A stretch of 64,000 bases of DNA from Hippopus hippopus. Lineage: Eukaryota > Mollusca > Bivalvia > Cardiida > Cardiidae. The translations under genes and the position numbers were made by a program. The notes under the pieces are model-generated. The model did not search any database. It saw only the letters and a program-made list of their open reading frames with translations, and was not told the DNA's origin. Location: assembly GCA_946811185.2 (NCBI GenBank), contig OX328110.1, positions 21,996,456 to 22,060,455 on the forward strand, read 5' to 3'. This document shows positions 22,326 to 34,441 of the stretch, one piece after another; position 1 is the first letter of the stretch, and each line of letters begins with the position of its first letter.

Positions 22326-25300
22326 CTGAAAGTAGAGTAATAAACAGTAACAGTTTACCATGGTACAGATTTTACCATTACTAATGTCTGCATGTTGCTT
22401 ATTTTGTGGTGAAATGCTATGCCATCTTTACTAATATAGAAAATATTAATACATGAATATCTATATAAATATGGATAGATGTGTGCCATGCTCTGGCAAA
22501 AGGGATGATGCATCATACCAAGTAGTTCATCACATAGCTATGGATCCATAAAATTCATTTTGAATAACAACTGGGTGAACCAAGAGGTAACATGTCATAC
22601 AGAAAATTGACCAATAGCAAAAGGTTTTTGAGGAACTGCACAGGCTGACCTGGGTGGATACTGTCTGCAGATGCAGTACACCCCCTTTTCACAGAGCTTA
22701 GCTCCTATACAATTAACGGCTCATGAATACCAATAATACATACACTTTTTGTACATGGAACCACCATAGAAACTAGTACAATTAAAAACTCATGAGATTT
22801 ATCTCTGTCCAATCTGTTCCATGTATATGATTTACTGCTACTGGTTTTCAAGTTATTACAGCTCTTATTTCTTGATCTTAAGGATGCTGTAGTACTGACT
22901 ATTGAGTGAATGCAAAAAAATCCTATCATGTGAACTTTACAACTATAGGACAAAGAGATATTTCTCTTACAGGAGAACCCTAAATGAGCTTCCCTCTCTG
23001 TATAAATTACATGTTAAGTTTTCAGTTTTTATTTACAAACATTTCTACCATGTGGAGAGACAAATCAGTTTGCAAGATTGTACCAACCAAGTGGATAAAT
23101 TACTTTTACAAACCTGATTTATGGTGTTACAGCCTTTTGTTATAGTTCCTAAATAAGCCATCAAACATACGTCATTGCATTGCTATAAAAAAAAAAAATG
23201 CACAAGCATTAATATAGGTATATTGATTCACCCTTTCGACGCCATAGGTGAAAATAGGGACTTTTGCAGACAGCATAGATCAAGATCAGACTGCACAGAA
23301 CGTGCAGTCTGATCTTGGATCTATTCTGTCCGCTTATTTAGTCAAGCCTATGAGACAAAAATCCTTCAGAGTCTCATTGGATTCTATTTTCAGGCATTGA
23401 AAAGGATCAAGTTTATGTATTTGGCTCTGAAAGACTTAAGGCTCTATTAAACATTTTAATTTGTTCAACTCTTCACCAGGCAACAAAATTTAGACAAGTC
23501 CATTTGGAAAGCAATTGCAGGATACAAATCAAGTTAATGTGGTTACATGATGGGATTTGTCTTTAGGGTACAACACATTATGGGATAACGAGAAAATGCT
23601 CCTTACTAGCAATTTTTCTTTTTCCCATAGTATTTCCAAAAGCCTTCTTCAAAATGACTGTTAAAATACAGTCATGATCATCCTTTCAGGATATAATTTG
23701 ATTTTCTTTTTCCTTTTTTATTTATTTTTCGTATATTTCTCATAATTGTGAGCTCTTCAAATAAAGTGAATCAACAAATTGAATCATTTGACTAAAAAAA
23801 TAAACTGAATGACTAATTTTAATTAGTCTATTGATAAACTGAACAGATGAAAAACCAATGATGGTACAATAATCAAATAATACAAGAATTTAATTAATTC
23901 ACCTTTGAAATCTAGCCAAAGCATCTGTTTCAAAAATGGTGTTAGAGTAACAATAAAGCCCAAAAGTAAACAAAGCCGGTGTTTAAATGCATTTGAATTT
24001 AAATCATACCATTTAAAAGTATGGAATTTATTGTGAAGATGACAATATGTTATTGTACGGTTGGTCCAAGTGTTAGTTGCTGACAGAGAAATTAATTTCA
24101 AAACTAGGTCAAAACCTGCCAGGAAGCTGTGTCTTTTGTTTACTTTTTGCCTGATTTTAGAATTCTTTTTTCTGCCAGTGACTAACAAATGGCCCAACCA
24201 CATTATAACAGACCGTCATCTCCACCATGTTTTTCATACTTTTGAATGGTATAATTTAAATTTAAATGTATTATGACACCTGCCTTGATATTTTGGCCTT
24301 TACTGGGCCATTAATATACTACATAATTACAAAGTGTGTTTTCCCCACATAAAAAATAATAAGTGATTAAAGATAAGCACAATTATTCTGTTCATTTGCA
24401 ATACTATTTGTGTACTAGTATGTCCGGAACAACTAAGTGATGACAGAAAATGGAGCATGTACAGTACAACTACTCACATTAAAGAAGTCTTCTTTGAAAG
24501 TCTCTGTATTTAACACAGGTAGTCTGTAACATAAACTGTAGGCCTCTCTCAGTATGTCTTGGTTCTTTGGTAACTCGCCTGAATATGAAAACAATAATGT
24601 GCTACATCTATTGGCAGTCAAAAAACAATTTTGTCCCCTGACATTTTATCTAACTTTTGTATCTGATGACTAGATTCCAATCTTTACTAAACAATAAAAC
24701 TACAGACAAATCAAACCTGAAAACATTTGGAGACAACAACTAAACTGTGGCTCTAATCATGGGCTGTCTCTTTGACAGAGTAGAAAACATTGTGTGAAAA
24801 GGAGAAAATTTTGCTTACAAAGCCTTTTTCTTCAGGGTTGTTAAAACGTGTTACTGTGTGATGTAGGCTTAAATATTTTTTTATGAATCTAATGTGGAGC
24901 CTTTTATCTTCAAATTTATTCAATTTTTTCTAACTAAAATGTCTTAAATCAAGTATTTTTCTTACTCATGTTTACATACAAAAATAAAGACATTGAACTT
25001 TTTTTGCGATAGCTTTGTAAAGGAAGGAGCTAATATCAACATTTATTAAATTAGTTACAATGTTCAAACTTTTCTTCTCAAAATAGCTTAGTAAGTATAT
25101 GACTGGGCTGTTGATAAGACAGCTGTAAGTTAAATGGTATTTTCAGTTACTTTCCACAGTATTTCAGTCAGGTCATTGAGACAGCACATACTTTCATACT
25201 CTCTGGGTTTCACTAGGCTGGGGCTCTTCAATGTCTTGCTCATGGGCACTTCCATGAAAGATCCAGTGCCAAAGATGAAGATTGAACCCACAGTATTTGG

Positions 25301-28300
25301 ATGACTTATCCAACACTTAACAACTGAACCATGCAGAAAACCTAAAACTTTTAGGTTGATTGCATGGTGTTTTATGCCACTTTCGACATTATTTCTGTCA
25401 TATCATTGCAAAAATGTTAGTAAGCTTTAGCTGAAAATGTAGATCAAGATCAGATTGCACAGACTGTACAGTCTGATTTTTAACCTACACTGTTTGATAC
25501 AGTGAGACTTTTACACACAAAAAAAGGAATCACAATACTTTCGGGTTTTACTATTGAATAGAAATTTTCATTTAATATGTTTAGTACTTTAGCCCCTTAC
25601 CACATGGCAAAATTTCAGACTGGTCCAAATTGAAAGCATTTGCAGAAGACAATTTCATTGTTGCTCAAATGGTGCAACTTTTCTTTGATAGGGAAAAAAA
25701 CATTGTGCGAAAAGGAGAAAATGCTGGTTACCAGCATTTTCTCCTTTTCCCACAATGTTTTCGAAAGGCGTCTTTCCCAGGGTCGTTAAAAGTTGGGATT
25801 GTGTGGTAAAGGGTTAAAGGCTTAAACAAATTATTCAATATCAAAGAGATTATAATCTAAATCAGACTGCATTCCTGTACAGGCTGATCTGGTTCTACAC
25901 TTTTTGTAAAGGTCATCAGAGGTACCATATATAGAATATGGGTCAATGCATTGTCCCAAGCAGCTTTAAACATAAACCAACAAATCTTCAACCCTTACAG
26001 TAGAGCACTGAATTAATGAAATGAACTTTTTCAGCTAGGACATGAAGTCTAAATATTTTGATGCCAAGGTTGTTTTGTCCAGAATATGTCAATTTATACT
26101 GAATTAAAAAAACGGACAGTGTAGATCATGGATCAGACTGCTCATTTTGTGTAGTCTGATCTTGATCTACATTGTCCACAAAAGCAACTCTAGCAATGTT
26201 AAATACTCTCCTAGTTAACATACCTGCTTCAACTGCTTTGATATATTCGAGGATCAGTTTGACTCGACTGTACAACATTTTTATAGCACTGTGTTGGGCA
26301 ATTAATTGTTCTGCAACTAAAACATAGAACAAAGAAAAATGATACACAGTATTCTGCTGAAAATATACCACCACTGTTGACTCTTTACCAAACAACATTA
26401 TTTTAGACTCAACCAAAGTGAAAGCACAATGGAAGTGGAGTAGACACAGAGTTTTGATCTCAAACATTTGAGGTTTTGTATCACATCATCACATCAATTA
26501 CACACATCATGTTGGAAGTACATGATATGGTTTCATGGAAGCAGTCATTGATTAAATTGTAGAACTTGCTTCACAATCTATGCAAAATAATAAAGTCTAA
26601 AATTACTTCAGAGCATTTTCCATATGACAATTCAAATGTAGTTCGAATGATGATTTCTGTCTGTGAAAAAAAAAATCCACTTGATTGATTTGTGTCTTCT
26701 CTGTGAATTGTAGGCTCTTGGTCAAGACATACAGTGCCTTGCCAAAGGACTCTCCAAAGTGACAAGCTCTACCAGTGGGGATCATACAAAAGCTTCCTAA
26801 CAATAAATCATATACCTTCACTGCTAAAACATGGGGAATTGTTGCTCTTGTCAGATATCTGATAAAAGGAACGAAATGACTGGACTGGAACCCAGGCTAC
26901 CAACAGATCTACTGTAAATCTATCATCAATCTGCTCAATTTGATACTAATCAGCACTGCCCGCAAAAACATCTACAAATACCCTCATCATGGAAAGAGAA
27001 CAAGGGTTCCAGACAGCATTGATCCATCATCAGTGTTCAGGATTTGATACTGACATGCACCATCTATAGTATATTTGAACCATGCTCAATAAGGGGACTT
27101 CATGCACCTGCAAAAAGTATCCACCCAAGTCAGCCTGCGCAGTCCGCGCAGGCTGACTTGGGTCGAAACTCTTTGCAATGGGTAGATTTTCTGCATGTCA
27201 AAGGACAGTGTACCTCATGATTTAGTTGGTTGCCATACAGAATCGATTTTATTATATATGATGACTTGCTTATGGTATAAGGCATCACAGAGATGCATTG
27301 TGTCACCTTTTGCCAGAGCAGGGCTCATATATATTACGCCCTGAGCATGAGAAGAGTACAAAAAAGGAAGACTCTAACCACTAGAACTTTCTCCAGTATC
27401 TGCCGTAGACATTCTGGCTACATGGTCAACACCTATTCTTTCTGCTTCTTCTGTGGCCAGTGTATATTGTAGTTCAACAAAGAGCATTGTGGCCTGTTCA
27501 GATGTACATAAAATGTAAATAACAGCTATAAGCGTCAAAATATAGTAAAATCTTGATAAATTTAATGAGGATATGACAGAGAAGTTCTTTGAATTATCAG
27601 TACAATTATACGGTTATAAAGAGTCATGTGTAACTTCTTTACAGATTTAAAAGTCATAAACCCTTTACTAGATCACAAAATTTTAGGCTCATCTGCATTG
27701 AAAGCACTTGGAGACAACTAATTAAGTGTGGCTCAAATTATGAGATTTGTCTGTGAAGGATAAAAACACTGTAGGAAAGGGAGAAAATGCTGGTTACCAG
27801 CATTTTCTCCCTTTCCCACTATGTTTTCAAAAGTCCGTTCTGAGTTTGCATGGTAAAGGGTTAATAAAATGTGAACAACAGGATAATACTGAAAAAAGCA
27901 GTGCAGCAGAAGTTATGTATGAGCAATCTTTACTAATAATACGTTTCCTCAAGACATATCTTCTCCAAGGAATCCTACCACTCAACACAGTATGTGTAGA
28001 GCAAAAAAAAACCTTTCCCATATGTTCAGAAACTGAGTTACAGATGTGAGAAAACAATTTCTCATTGTTTTTTAGTTTGGTGTTTGATGCTGTTTTCAAC
28101 ATCATTTCAGTTATATCCTGGTGGCACATGATCCTACATATATTCATGCTTTCCTGGTTATTTTTTTACAAGTACCTCCCACCATAGTCTACCCAAGCCA
28201 TTGGCTGCTTTCCAACATAACCAATGTGGGTAAAATGATGAGTGTTGAGAGAGGAATGAACCCTGTTCAACGTCTCAATTCCTCAAAGAGAATTTGGGTG

Positions 28301-31300
28301 AGCTGGGGATTCAAATCAGCAAGCCTGTAGTTTTAAGCCCTATATGTTACTGACTGCACTACCAGCCCCTTAGTTTTTCATTACTGAAAATGTCTTATTC
28401 ATTTGGTGTTGTATGGATTACAGTCAATTATGACACACAAAATGTAAGTTCCTCACCTCCCCATTGACAAGATCTATGACAGATTCATAGACTGACACAG
28501 GTAGCTGTAAAAGAAATAATAATGATTGTTTTCTTATATTATGGAAAATTGGGAAAATACATGTACTGGTAACAAGTATTTTTCCCTTATCCCACAATGT
28601 TTTCAAAGCTTTTTTTCTAAAGGTCATTAAAACTCAACCAATCTGATGGCCTGTCTTGTAATTAACAATAGAATTAAATGCACACTTATTGATAAATACT
28701 GCCTTTGTAAACTTACAGAGCATTAATGATCAGTTTTATGTTCTACCATACTCCCTTAACTCTTTACCAAACAACAAAATTTTAGAGTCATCCAAATTCA
28801 AAGCTTTTTCAGAGGACAAATTAAATGTGGCTCAATTGTTGACACATCTCCAAACTCTATGGTTGCCAAGGACAACTTGTAGTCAGTATTGAACAAGATA
28901 AGCTAAGACAGCCTAAACTCTTTACCAGATGACAAATTATCGACTTTTCCAAACTGAAAGTAATTAAATAACAAAAAAAGTCTAAATTGATACAACTGAG
29001 CTCTATATCTCTTATAGGGTAGAAAATATTGTGGAAAAGCATGGCAAAAAGTTGTCTACATGTGATATACTTACATCTTGGTGCCTGGCTTGTGGATTCA
29101 TCTTCAATAGGATTGGACTTTCATTTATAGTGCAAATCTGAAATGATAATCTTCAGATTAATGAAATACTGCTATAGTTGTAGGTATTCAAGACGAGAAA
29201 TGCTTGAAAACATGGCAGTGTATTGAAAATAAAAAAAAAAAAAAAAGTAATCAAAACATCTGACTAAAGAGAATTCAAGGGTATTCCTTCTTTTTTTTCC
29301 TTTCTGAGAGAGGGCAGGAAGCGTGAGAGGGAGAGAGAAGAAAAATTCTCTAAATGATTGGAAAGCTTTCCTTAAGAAAGGCCATTCTACAGATCATATC
29401 AGATTTTTCCCGATTCTTAGTTTTGATGGCCCTGTATCGCTCCACTGGCTTTTTAACCCTTTACCACACAAATTGAAGTGTTAATGACCCTGAAAGAGAA
29501 GGCTTTCAAAAACATCGTGAGAAAAGGACAACATGTTGTCAGCCAGTATTTTCTCCTTTTCCCACAACGTTTCCTAACCTATCAAAGACAGAAATAGTCA
29601 TTTAAGCTACATTCAATTTGTCTTTTTGCAATGGCTTTAAACTTGGTACAGTAAAAAAAATTTGTCATTTCTTAAAGAGTAAAATTAACATATCATGCGC
29701 TTAATTGGCATTTACAGAGACATACAGCATAAAAAGTCTGTATGGTAATAAACTTTTTACTTTGAAAACATAACCTCCACCCGCCCACCAAACAAAAACA
29801 GTCATATCTTTTTAAATGCAAAGATAATGTCAGTGAATACAAGCAGGTTTATTCATTAGCATGAAAGGTAAAGTTCTGAAAAAATTTGAGTGATAGAAAC
29901 CTTACTTTAAATTAAACATTCCATTCATGTGAGCATAACCATTAGCATCAAAATAAATCACTCTCCCTTGAAACAGAACATTTCCTCTCCAAAAAACTTG
30001 AATACCAAACTCCAGTAATGTATTAGTGTGGTTTGATAATCAAGGGAGGTAAATAGTAACAAACTTTATCTTGTATAACAGGAGTTCTTTCCCTTGATTA
30101 CTACTTTAAATTACAGTCTCTATAGAAGCCCATGTCAAACTTGTGATCTCCAGGGCAGAGTCAATTTTCACCCCAGGGCTATAATATGAAAGAATTTGAT
30201 AGAGGTCCATTAGATAAAGCTACGTGCCAAATCTGGTAGCCCTAGGCCTTATGGTTTCAGACAAGAAGATTTTCAAAGATTTTCAATATTTTTCAGTTTT
30301 GTTGCCATGGCAACCAGAGTTTTTGAAGGAATCAAATTCTTTCAAGAAATTCTAAAGAGGACCATGGCAGGATCATTTTTGTGAAGTTTCATCAAATTTG
30401 GATGGGTAGTTTCAGAGAAGAAGAAGTTTGAAAAAAAAGTTAACGCATGCACGCACGCACGCACGCACGGACACTGAGCCATGACATAAGACCGCTGGCC
30501 TTTGGCCAGTGGAGCTAATAAAATATGGGTAGTGTAGATTTAAGATCAGACTAAACTTGTCTACAAAGTCCACTTTTAAATGCACTATCCCTAAAATACC
30601 AACCATCACTCTTGGCATTCTACAAGCTGACATAACTTACCTGTTTATGCACATGTATGTCTGAATCTGTGGGTGCATCTCCAGTTGTATACCAGCCCAA
30701 GAAATCCATGTCACTGAATACCTGTTTAACTGAACATAGAGGAGAAAATACAATGTTGATAGTTATTATTACGGCTCTTAACCCTTTACCACACAGCATT
30801 TTCTCCATTTTTTCACAATGTTTTCTCCTCTTCCAAGACAAATTTAATTTTTGAGTCATTTAAATTTTTTCATCTGCAAAAGCTGTCAATTTCAGAAAGT
30901 CAACATTTTTGTGATTTTAAAAAACAGACAAGCCGGGGGGGGGCCGGGGCTGCTGGTTCAAATCCCAAGCCTGGTCAATTTCTTTCAAAGGATTAATGAT
31001 AATCAGTGCCACTCTCTCACTGATGATCATTGTTTCTACAATGGTTAGGTGGGAAGGCAGCCATGGGCTTGGGAAGAATACAGTGCATGTACTAGTAAAA
31101 AGAAAATCAAAGAAAAATATCGATAAGTACACTAGCAGTCACAATTTCTGTTAAAAATGGTATTAAACACCATACAAACAATTTTATCCTTTACCAAATA
31201 TCCCATATGTTTATAGCTCTAGGAAGAAAGGATTTAGTGAAGTCATTCAAAAAAGAAAATGCTGGTAAATGGAAAATGCAGCAATTTCTTCTATTTTCCC

Positions 31301-34300
31301 AATTCTTCTCTTTAACTCTTTACCACATGACAATATTTTAGACTCATCCAGTTGACAGCAATAGAACTAGAATAAGAAGAAGAAAATTTAAATGTGAATC
31401 AAAAATTGAATTTGTTTCTGGAAGAGTAGAGAAAATTGTGGGAAAAGGAGAAAATGCTTATTACCAGCCTTTTCCCTTTTCACCCAGTATTTTCAAAAGC
31501 TTTCTTTCTCACGGTTGTCAAAACACAGGATTGTGTGGTAAAGTGTTAAAAGACAAATCCTATCATTTTCGATTTGCCCTTTCCAAAACAATCCAGACTT
31601 TTACTAAGGAAGAAGCCTTTTGAAAATTTTGTAGGAAAAGAAAGAAAACGCTGGTAACCAGAATTTCCTCCTTTTCCTACAATGTTTCCACCCTTTCAAG
31701 GGCTAATCCCATTATTTCAGCCACATTTCATTTTTTGTGGGCAAATGCTTTCAATTTGGACCAGTCTAGAATTTTGTGGTTTTGAAAAGAGTTAATTTAA
31801 TTTGTTGTCTATGAATATTTTAAATATGGACAAGTCTATAATCTTGTTACTTTGTAACAAGTAAAAAGAACTTCTGCTGCAAAGGCATAACAACAAGCAC
31901 TTGCAAAAAAGACAGGATCTATATAATTTTGATCATAAGATTCATAAAATATATTCTTCCTCATTTTGCTCAGTTGTAATTAACCCTTTCCAACAAGGCA
32001 AAAAATTACACTCATCCAAATTAAAAGCACTTGTATTAAAATGATGTGACTTGCTTTTCGAAGGTTAGTAATCATTGTGAGAAAAGGAGAAAGTGCAAGA
32101 AACCAAAATTTTCTTCTATTCTCACAATGTTTTCAAAAGCTCTCTTTCTCTGTGTTGTTAAAACTTGGATTGTAAGGTAAAGGTAAATGGTGAAAAAGAA
32201 GTGTGTTCAATCAAACATGAGATATTCATGATGAAACCTACACTGTTCTTCTTTTGTGTTGTAATACTCCATATCGATAACAATCTGTCCATCTATGAAG
32301 TCAAAGTATAGTTCAAAGGAATTCATCACTTCAATGTTACGTCCTTTCTGCTTGCCTATTAGAGCTCCTAACACTGCAAACAAGAAAACATGACTTCAAA
32401 ATAAAACTAACAATGAGGAAAAAAGGGCACTTCCTATCCAGTTTACTTTTCACTACTTTTTGTGTGACGTATGAACTACAAAAAAAAAAAAAGATTTTAA
32501 ATATTCATTTTCCAGTTCCTCTTACGCCATCTATTCTTTTTTAAAGCTTTTCTTGTCACTGCTGCTGAATATATTAATACAGTGCTAGCTCTGGCCCAAG
32601 TAAAATAATGGCCAACAATTTTTTTTTTAAAAAAATAATAGACAAATTAAGCGCGCGAAGTTTGGTTTAAAAGAAAAGACATGCACATGTAGCATTAACT
32701 TTGTTTTTCACTCATAGTTTCAAACTTTCATTCACATAATCATTACCATTACAATAATAATAATAAAAAAAAATGGTCATATATATTTAACCTTACCTTG
32801 TAGAAAATATTGCGGGAAAGGAGAATTTGCTCTATACCATTTCCTGGGATAGTGCTCCCTCCCACAATAGTTACATAAAAGCATAAAGGCTTTTAGGTCC
32901 TAGTTTCTTTTGATGAATGGTTACTCCTTTACCAAAAGACAAAATTTCATTTTAATCTTAAATTGTAGAAAATATTGTAGGAAAAGGAAAATTTGTTCTA
33001 CACCATTTCCTAAGGATAGTTCTCCTTTTCCCACATTATTTGTATAAAAGCATACAGACAATTAAGTCCTAGTTTCTTTTGATGAATGGTTACTTCTTTA
33101 CCAAACAACATTTTTTTCTTTTTTATTGTAATAAATGATGTGCACAAGTAAAGGAGAAAATTTTCTATTACATGATGAATTACCTCCCTTTATTATCTGT
33201 TGACCTTAATAATTTTCTAATAAAGTCAATGAGGAGGATAAAATGTCTTAAATAAAGTCATTCACTCAATAGTACCTAAACAGTGAAGTGGACGAAGTTA
33301 TCAACCTAAGCCTTTAAATTTAATTTGAATTTTCATACTACTATTCACTGGTACCACTGCTAAACCCAATACTGTAAATGCAGTTAAATTTTCCTTAGTT
33401 TGTTATCTTTTTTAATTGGCAATAGTTTCCGTTTAGGACGACCCATATTGACGTATAAGTGAAGAATGATAAAATCTTAAGGGTTCAAGAATAAGATTTT
33501 TTAGAATAATGTCAACATGTCAATTAAATTCAATTATGAATTATTGTTTTCTTTTTGTTTGCCGACATTTAAACAGCGCCGGTTTACGTTAGCAATGTAT
33601 ACGAATTTATGATATCTAATTGGTTTCCTGCAGTCGCCATCGCCGTTTCTGGCGATACTGAAATCCAAGGCATTCTATCACTGCGTCAAGTAAAATAGTC
33701 AACCAAATTTAACGTGAAATAAACAAATAATCGCGTTCTCCAATTAACGGCTTAGAATAACAACCGATAACATAACACAAGTTGTGGAATATACAAGCCA
33801 ACTGTGACCTGTCGATTACCTAAGGTTGCGTCCGCCGAGGTGTGAAACTAGCGATTACCACATTTCCGGTGCAAATTAGCGCATGATCCAGGCAAGTAAA
33901 GGGAATTATACCCGTCTTTTTTTGGGAATAAATTAATCGACAATTTTTATCGACAATTGGAAGAATTAATCGACAGCTGAATTAATTAATCGACAATTGT
34001 CGATAATGTCGATTGGCAGCGCGAGCACTGTTAATATATTTAGAAGGTTTGGGGTTATCTCTTGTTTAGCCTTCTGATATCTCACTTCTTAACCAGATGA
34101 CAAAATTACTGTACAGATTTGTCCAAGCTGAAAGCATTTGCAGACAACAAATTGAATGAAAATATGTTCCACCAAGTATTTGGAAACCTGCAGCAAAAGT
34201 CTTCATTGTCAAGGTTGTTAAAATCAAGATAAAGTATCATTTATTTATCTTTGATAAAGTACAAAGTTTTTGACATCAACTCACCCTGCCTTGGTTGGCC

Positions 34301-34441
34301 CTCTTGTGCCCTGGTCCTTGTCCAGTGCTCTGAAACATTCATGATAACAAGTGGGTGGAGAGACACCGACACACTTCCTGATGTTCCTGCCGATGCCATC
34401 ACACTCGACTTCACACTGTCGACCTCCATATTTGTCGCCAT
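22254..34441 (-). CDS. COPS6: COPS6/CSN6, COP9 signalosome subunit 6
   Basis: Ten coding exons, minus strand: 34441-34285, 32373-32242, 30729-30641, 29137-29075, 28504-28457, 27493-27379, 26316-26224, 24578-24478, 23182-23114, 22325-22254. All phases agree; 312 residues plus TGA (human about 327). CSN6 is an MPN-domain scaffold subunit of the COP9 signalosome, which removes NEDD8 from cullins in nucleus and cytoplasm. Visible marks: [11 protein letters not shown] at the MPN start, [24 protein letters not shown] at 122-126, [12 protein letters not shown] and the terminal GRRMRGLFF. The JAMM motif is broken, as expected for CSN6: the two metal-site His are present (122, 124), but the Ser and Asp that should follow are Glu132 and Ile135. 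Identity is certain. The start was chosen at 34441 (MATNMEVDS) by similarity; an in-frame ATG six codons upstream (34459) is possible. Confidence 0.97.
22493..22704. mobile_element. MITE-2, diverged
   Basis: GCCATGCTCTGGCAAAAGGG start; GC hairpin reduced to one arm; COPS6 intron 9. Confidence 0.8.
23114..23182 (-). CDS. COPS6: COPS6 coding exon 9
   Basis: Residues 267-289, [20 protein letters not shown] and INQ, a CSN6 C-terminal signature. Acceptor TTTTTATAG after a T-run, donor GTTTGT. Confidence 0.95.
23225..23345. mobile_element. MITE-3 (short GATCAAGATCAGACTGCA hairpin)
   Basis: GATCAAGATCAGACTGCACA pairs with TGCAGTCTGATCTTGGATC. The same motif recurs, more or less decayed, at about 490-585, 5140-5210, 16040-16100, 25432-25505, 25855-25915, 26108-26178, 49905-49965, 56410-56450 and 58870-58975. 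Confidence 0.75.
23466..23690 (-). mobile_element. Decayed MITE-1
   Basis: Recognisable ends and a mutated core; COPS6 intron 8. Confidence 0.7.
23985..24275. repeat. Long imperfect inverted repeat (MITE-4)
   Basis: Two arms of roughly 120 bp (23985-24105 and 24150-24275): AAATCATACCATTTAAAAGTATGG on the left matches the complement of the right end. A relative without a full left arm lies at 39495-39710 in TPP2 intron 1. COPS6 intron 8. Confidence 0.8.
24478..24578 (-). CDS. COPS6: COPS6 coding exon 8
   Basis: Residues 233-266; [15 protein letters not shown] and FKEDFFN. Acceptor CATATTCAG, donor GTGAGT. Confidence 0.95.
24675..24870 (-). mobile_element. Decayed MITE-1 with half core
   Basis: Keeps GGAGAAAATT and the later flank but lacks the right arm of the hairpin; COPS6 intron 7. 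Confidence 0.65.
25100..25345 (-). mobile_element. SINE family B, decayed
   Basis: Shares CTGGGTTTCACTAG and the flanking body with 19360-19612. COPS6 intron 7. Confidence 0.65.
25590..25817 (-). mobile_element. MITE-1, full length
   Basis: Perfect core and GTGTGGTAAAGGGTTAA end; COPS6 intron 7. Confidence 0.92.
26108..26178. mobile_element. MITE-3 hairpin in COPS6 intron 7
   Basis: GGACAGTGTAGATCATGGATC pairs with TGATCTTGATCTACATTGTCC flanks; stem of about 30 bp. Confidence 0.75.
26224..26316 (-). CDS. COPS6: COPS6 coding exon 7
   Basis: Residues 202-232; [15 protein letters not shown] and [11 protein letters not shown]. Acceptor ATGTTTTAG, donor GTATGT. A MITE-3 hairpin (about 26108-26178) follows about 45 bp into the intron. 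Confidence 0.96.
27077..27328. mobile_element. MITE-2
   Basis: GC hairpin reads CCCAAGTCAGCCTGCG / CGCAGGCTGACTTGGG: the A-T pair replaces the G-C pair of other copies on both arms. COPS6 intron 6. Confidence 0.9.
27379..27493 (-). CDS. COPS6: COPS6 coding exon 6
   Basis: Residues 164-201 plus one base; [25 protein letters not shown]. Acceptor TCTGAACAG, donor GTTAGA. Confidence 0.95.
27656..27864 (-). mobile_element. MITE-1 with matched arm variant
   Basis: Both hairpin arms carry GGAAAGGGAG in place of GGAAAAGGAG, so the pairing is kept. COPS6 intron 5, ends in GGTAAAGGGTTAA. Confidence 0.9.
28072..28374 (-). mobile_element. SINE family A, minus
   Basis: Tail complement TTTGGTGTTTGATGCTGTTT at the left, tRNA-like head at the right. 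COPS6 intron 5. Confidence 0.8.
28457..28504 (-). CDS. COPS6: COPS6 coding exon 5 (48-base microexon)
   Basis: Residues 148-163, [16 protein letters not shown], nearly identical to other CSN6 proteins. Acceptor TCTTTTACAG, donor GTGAGG. Confidence 0.95.
29075..29137 (-). CDS. COPS6: COPS6 coding exon 4
   Basis: Residues 127-147 ([16 protein letters not shown]...), a 63-base exon with acceptor ATCATTTCAG and donor GTAAGT. It aligns with the CEIIESPLFLKLNP region of vertebrate CSN6. Confidence 0.93.
29453..29690 (+). mobile_element. MITE-1
   Basis: TTAA start at 29453; core moderately mutated; COPS6 intron 3. Confidence 0.8.
30125..30522. mobile_element. Repeat-cored element relative with GCAC microsatellite
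   Basis: GTTGCCATGGCAACCAGAG, CAAATTTGGATGGGTAGTTT, then a GCAC tetranucleotide run (about 30446-30469) and a terminal hairpin CTGGCCTTTGGCCAG at about 30494. COPS6 intron 3. Confidence 0.7.
30641..30729 (-). CDS. COPS6: COPS6 coding exon 3 (degenerate JAMM His pair)
   Basis: Residues 97-126; [13 protein letters not shown] and DIHVHKQ. Acceptor TATGTTCAG, donor GTAAGT. Confidence 0.96.
30777..30915 (+). mobile_element. MITE-1 with internal deletion
   Basis: The first terminus runs directly into the right hairpin arm. Confidence 0.75.
30932..31178 (+). mobile_element. SINE family A, 5'-damaged
   Basis: G-run, B box GGTTCAAATCCCA and tail ATTAAACACCATACAAAC. COPS6 intron 2. Confidence 0.8.
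31312..32190. mobile_element. Cluster of three MITE-1 copies
   Basis: 31312-31549 (minus, TTAA both ends), 31575-31796 (plus), 31981-32190 (minus, decayed). The last ends 52 bp from the COPS6 exon 2 donor. Confidence 0.8.
32242..32373 (-). CDS. COPS6: COPS6 coding exon 2 (MPN core)
   Basis: Residues 53-96; [20 protein letters not shown] and YYNTKEEQ. Acceptor TTTGCAG, donor GTAGGT (weaker than consensus but required by the frame). Confidence 0.94.
32800..33120. repeat. Tandem duplication (165-bp unit) of a rearranged MITE-1
   Basis: GTAGAAAATATTG and CCTAGTTTCTTTTGATGAAT each recur at a spacing of 165 bp. The unit contains a derived hairpin (GGAGAATTTGCTC..). COPS6 intron 1. Confidence 0.8.
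34285..34441 (-). CDS. COPS6: COPS6 coding exon 1
   Basis: Residues 1-52 plus one base; MEVDS and [18 protein letters not shown] match the CSN6 N-terminus. Donor GTGAGT. Confidence 0.95.
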
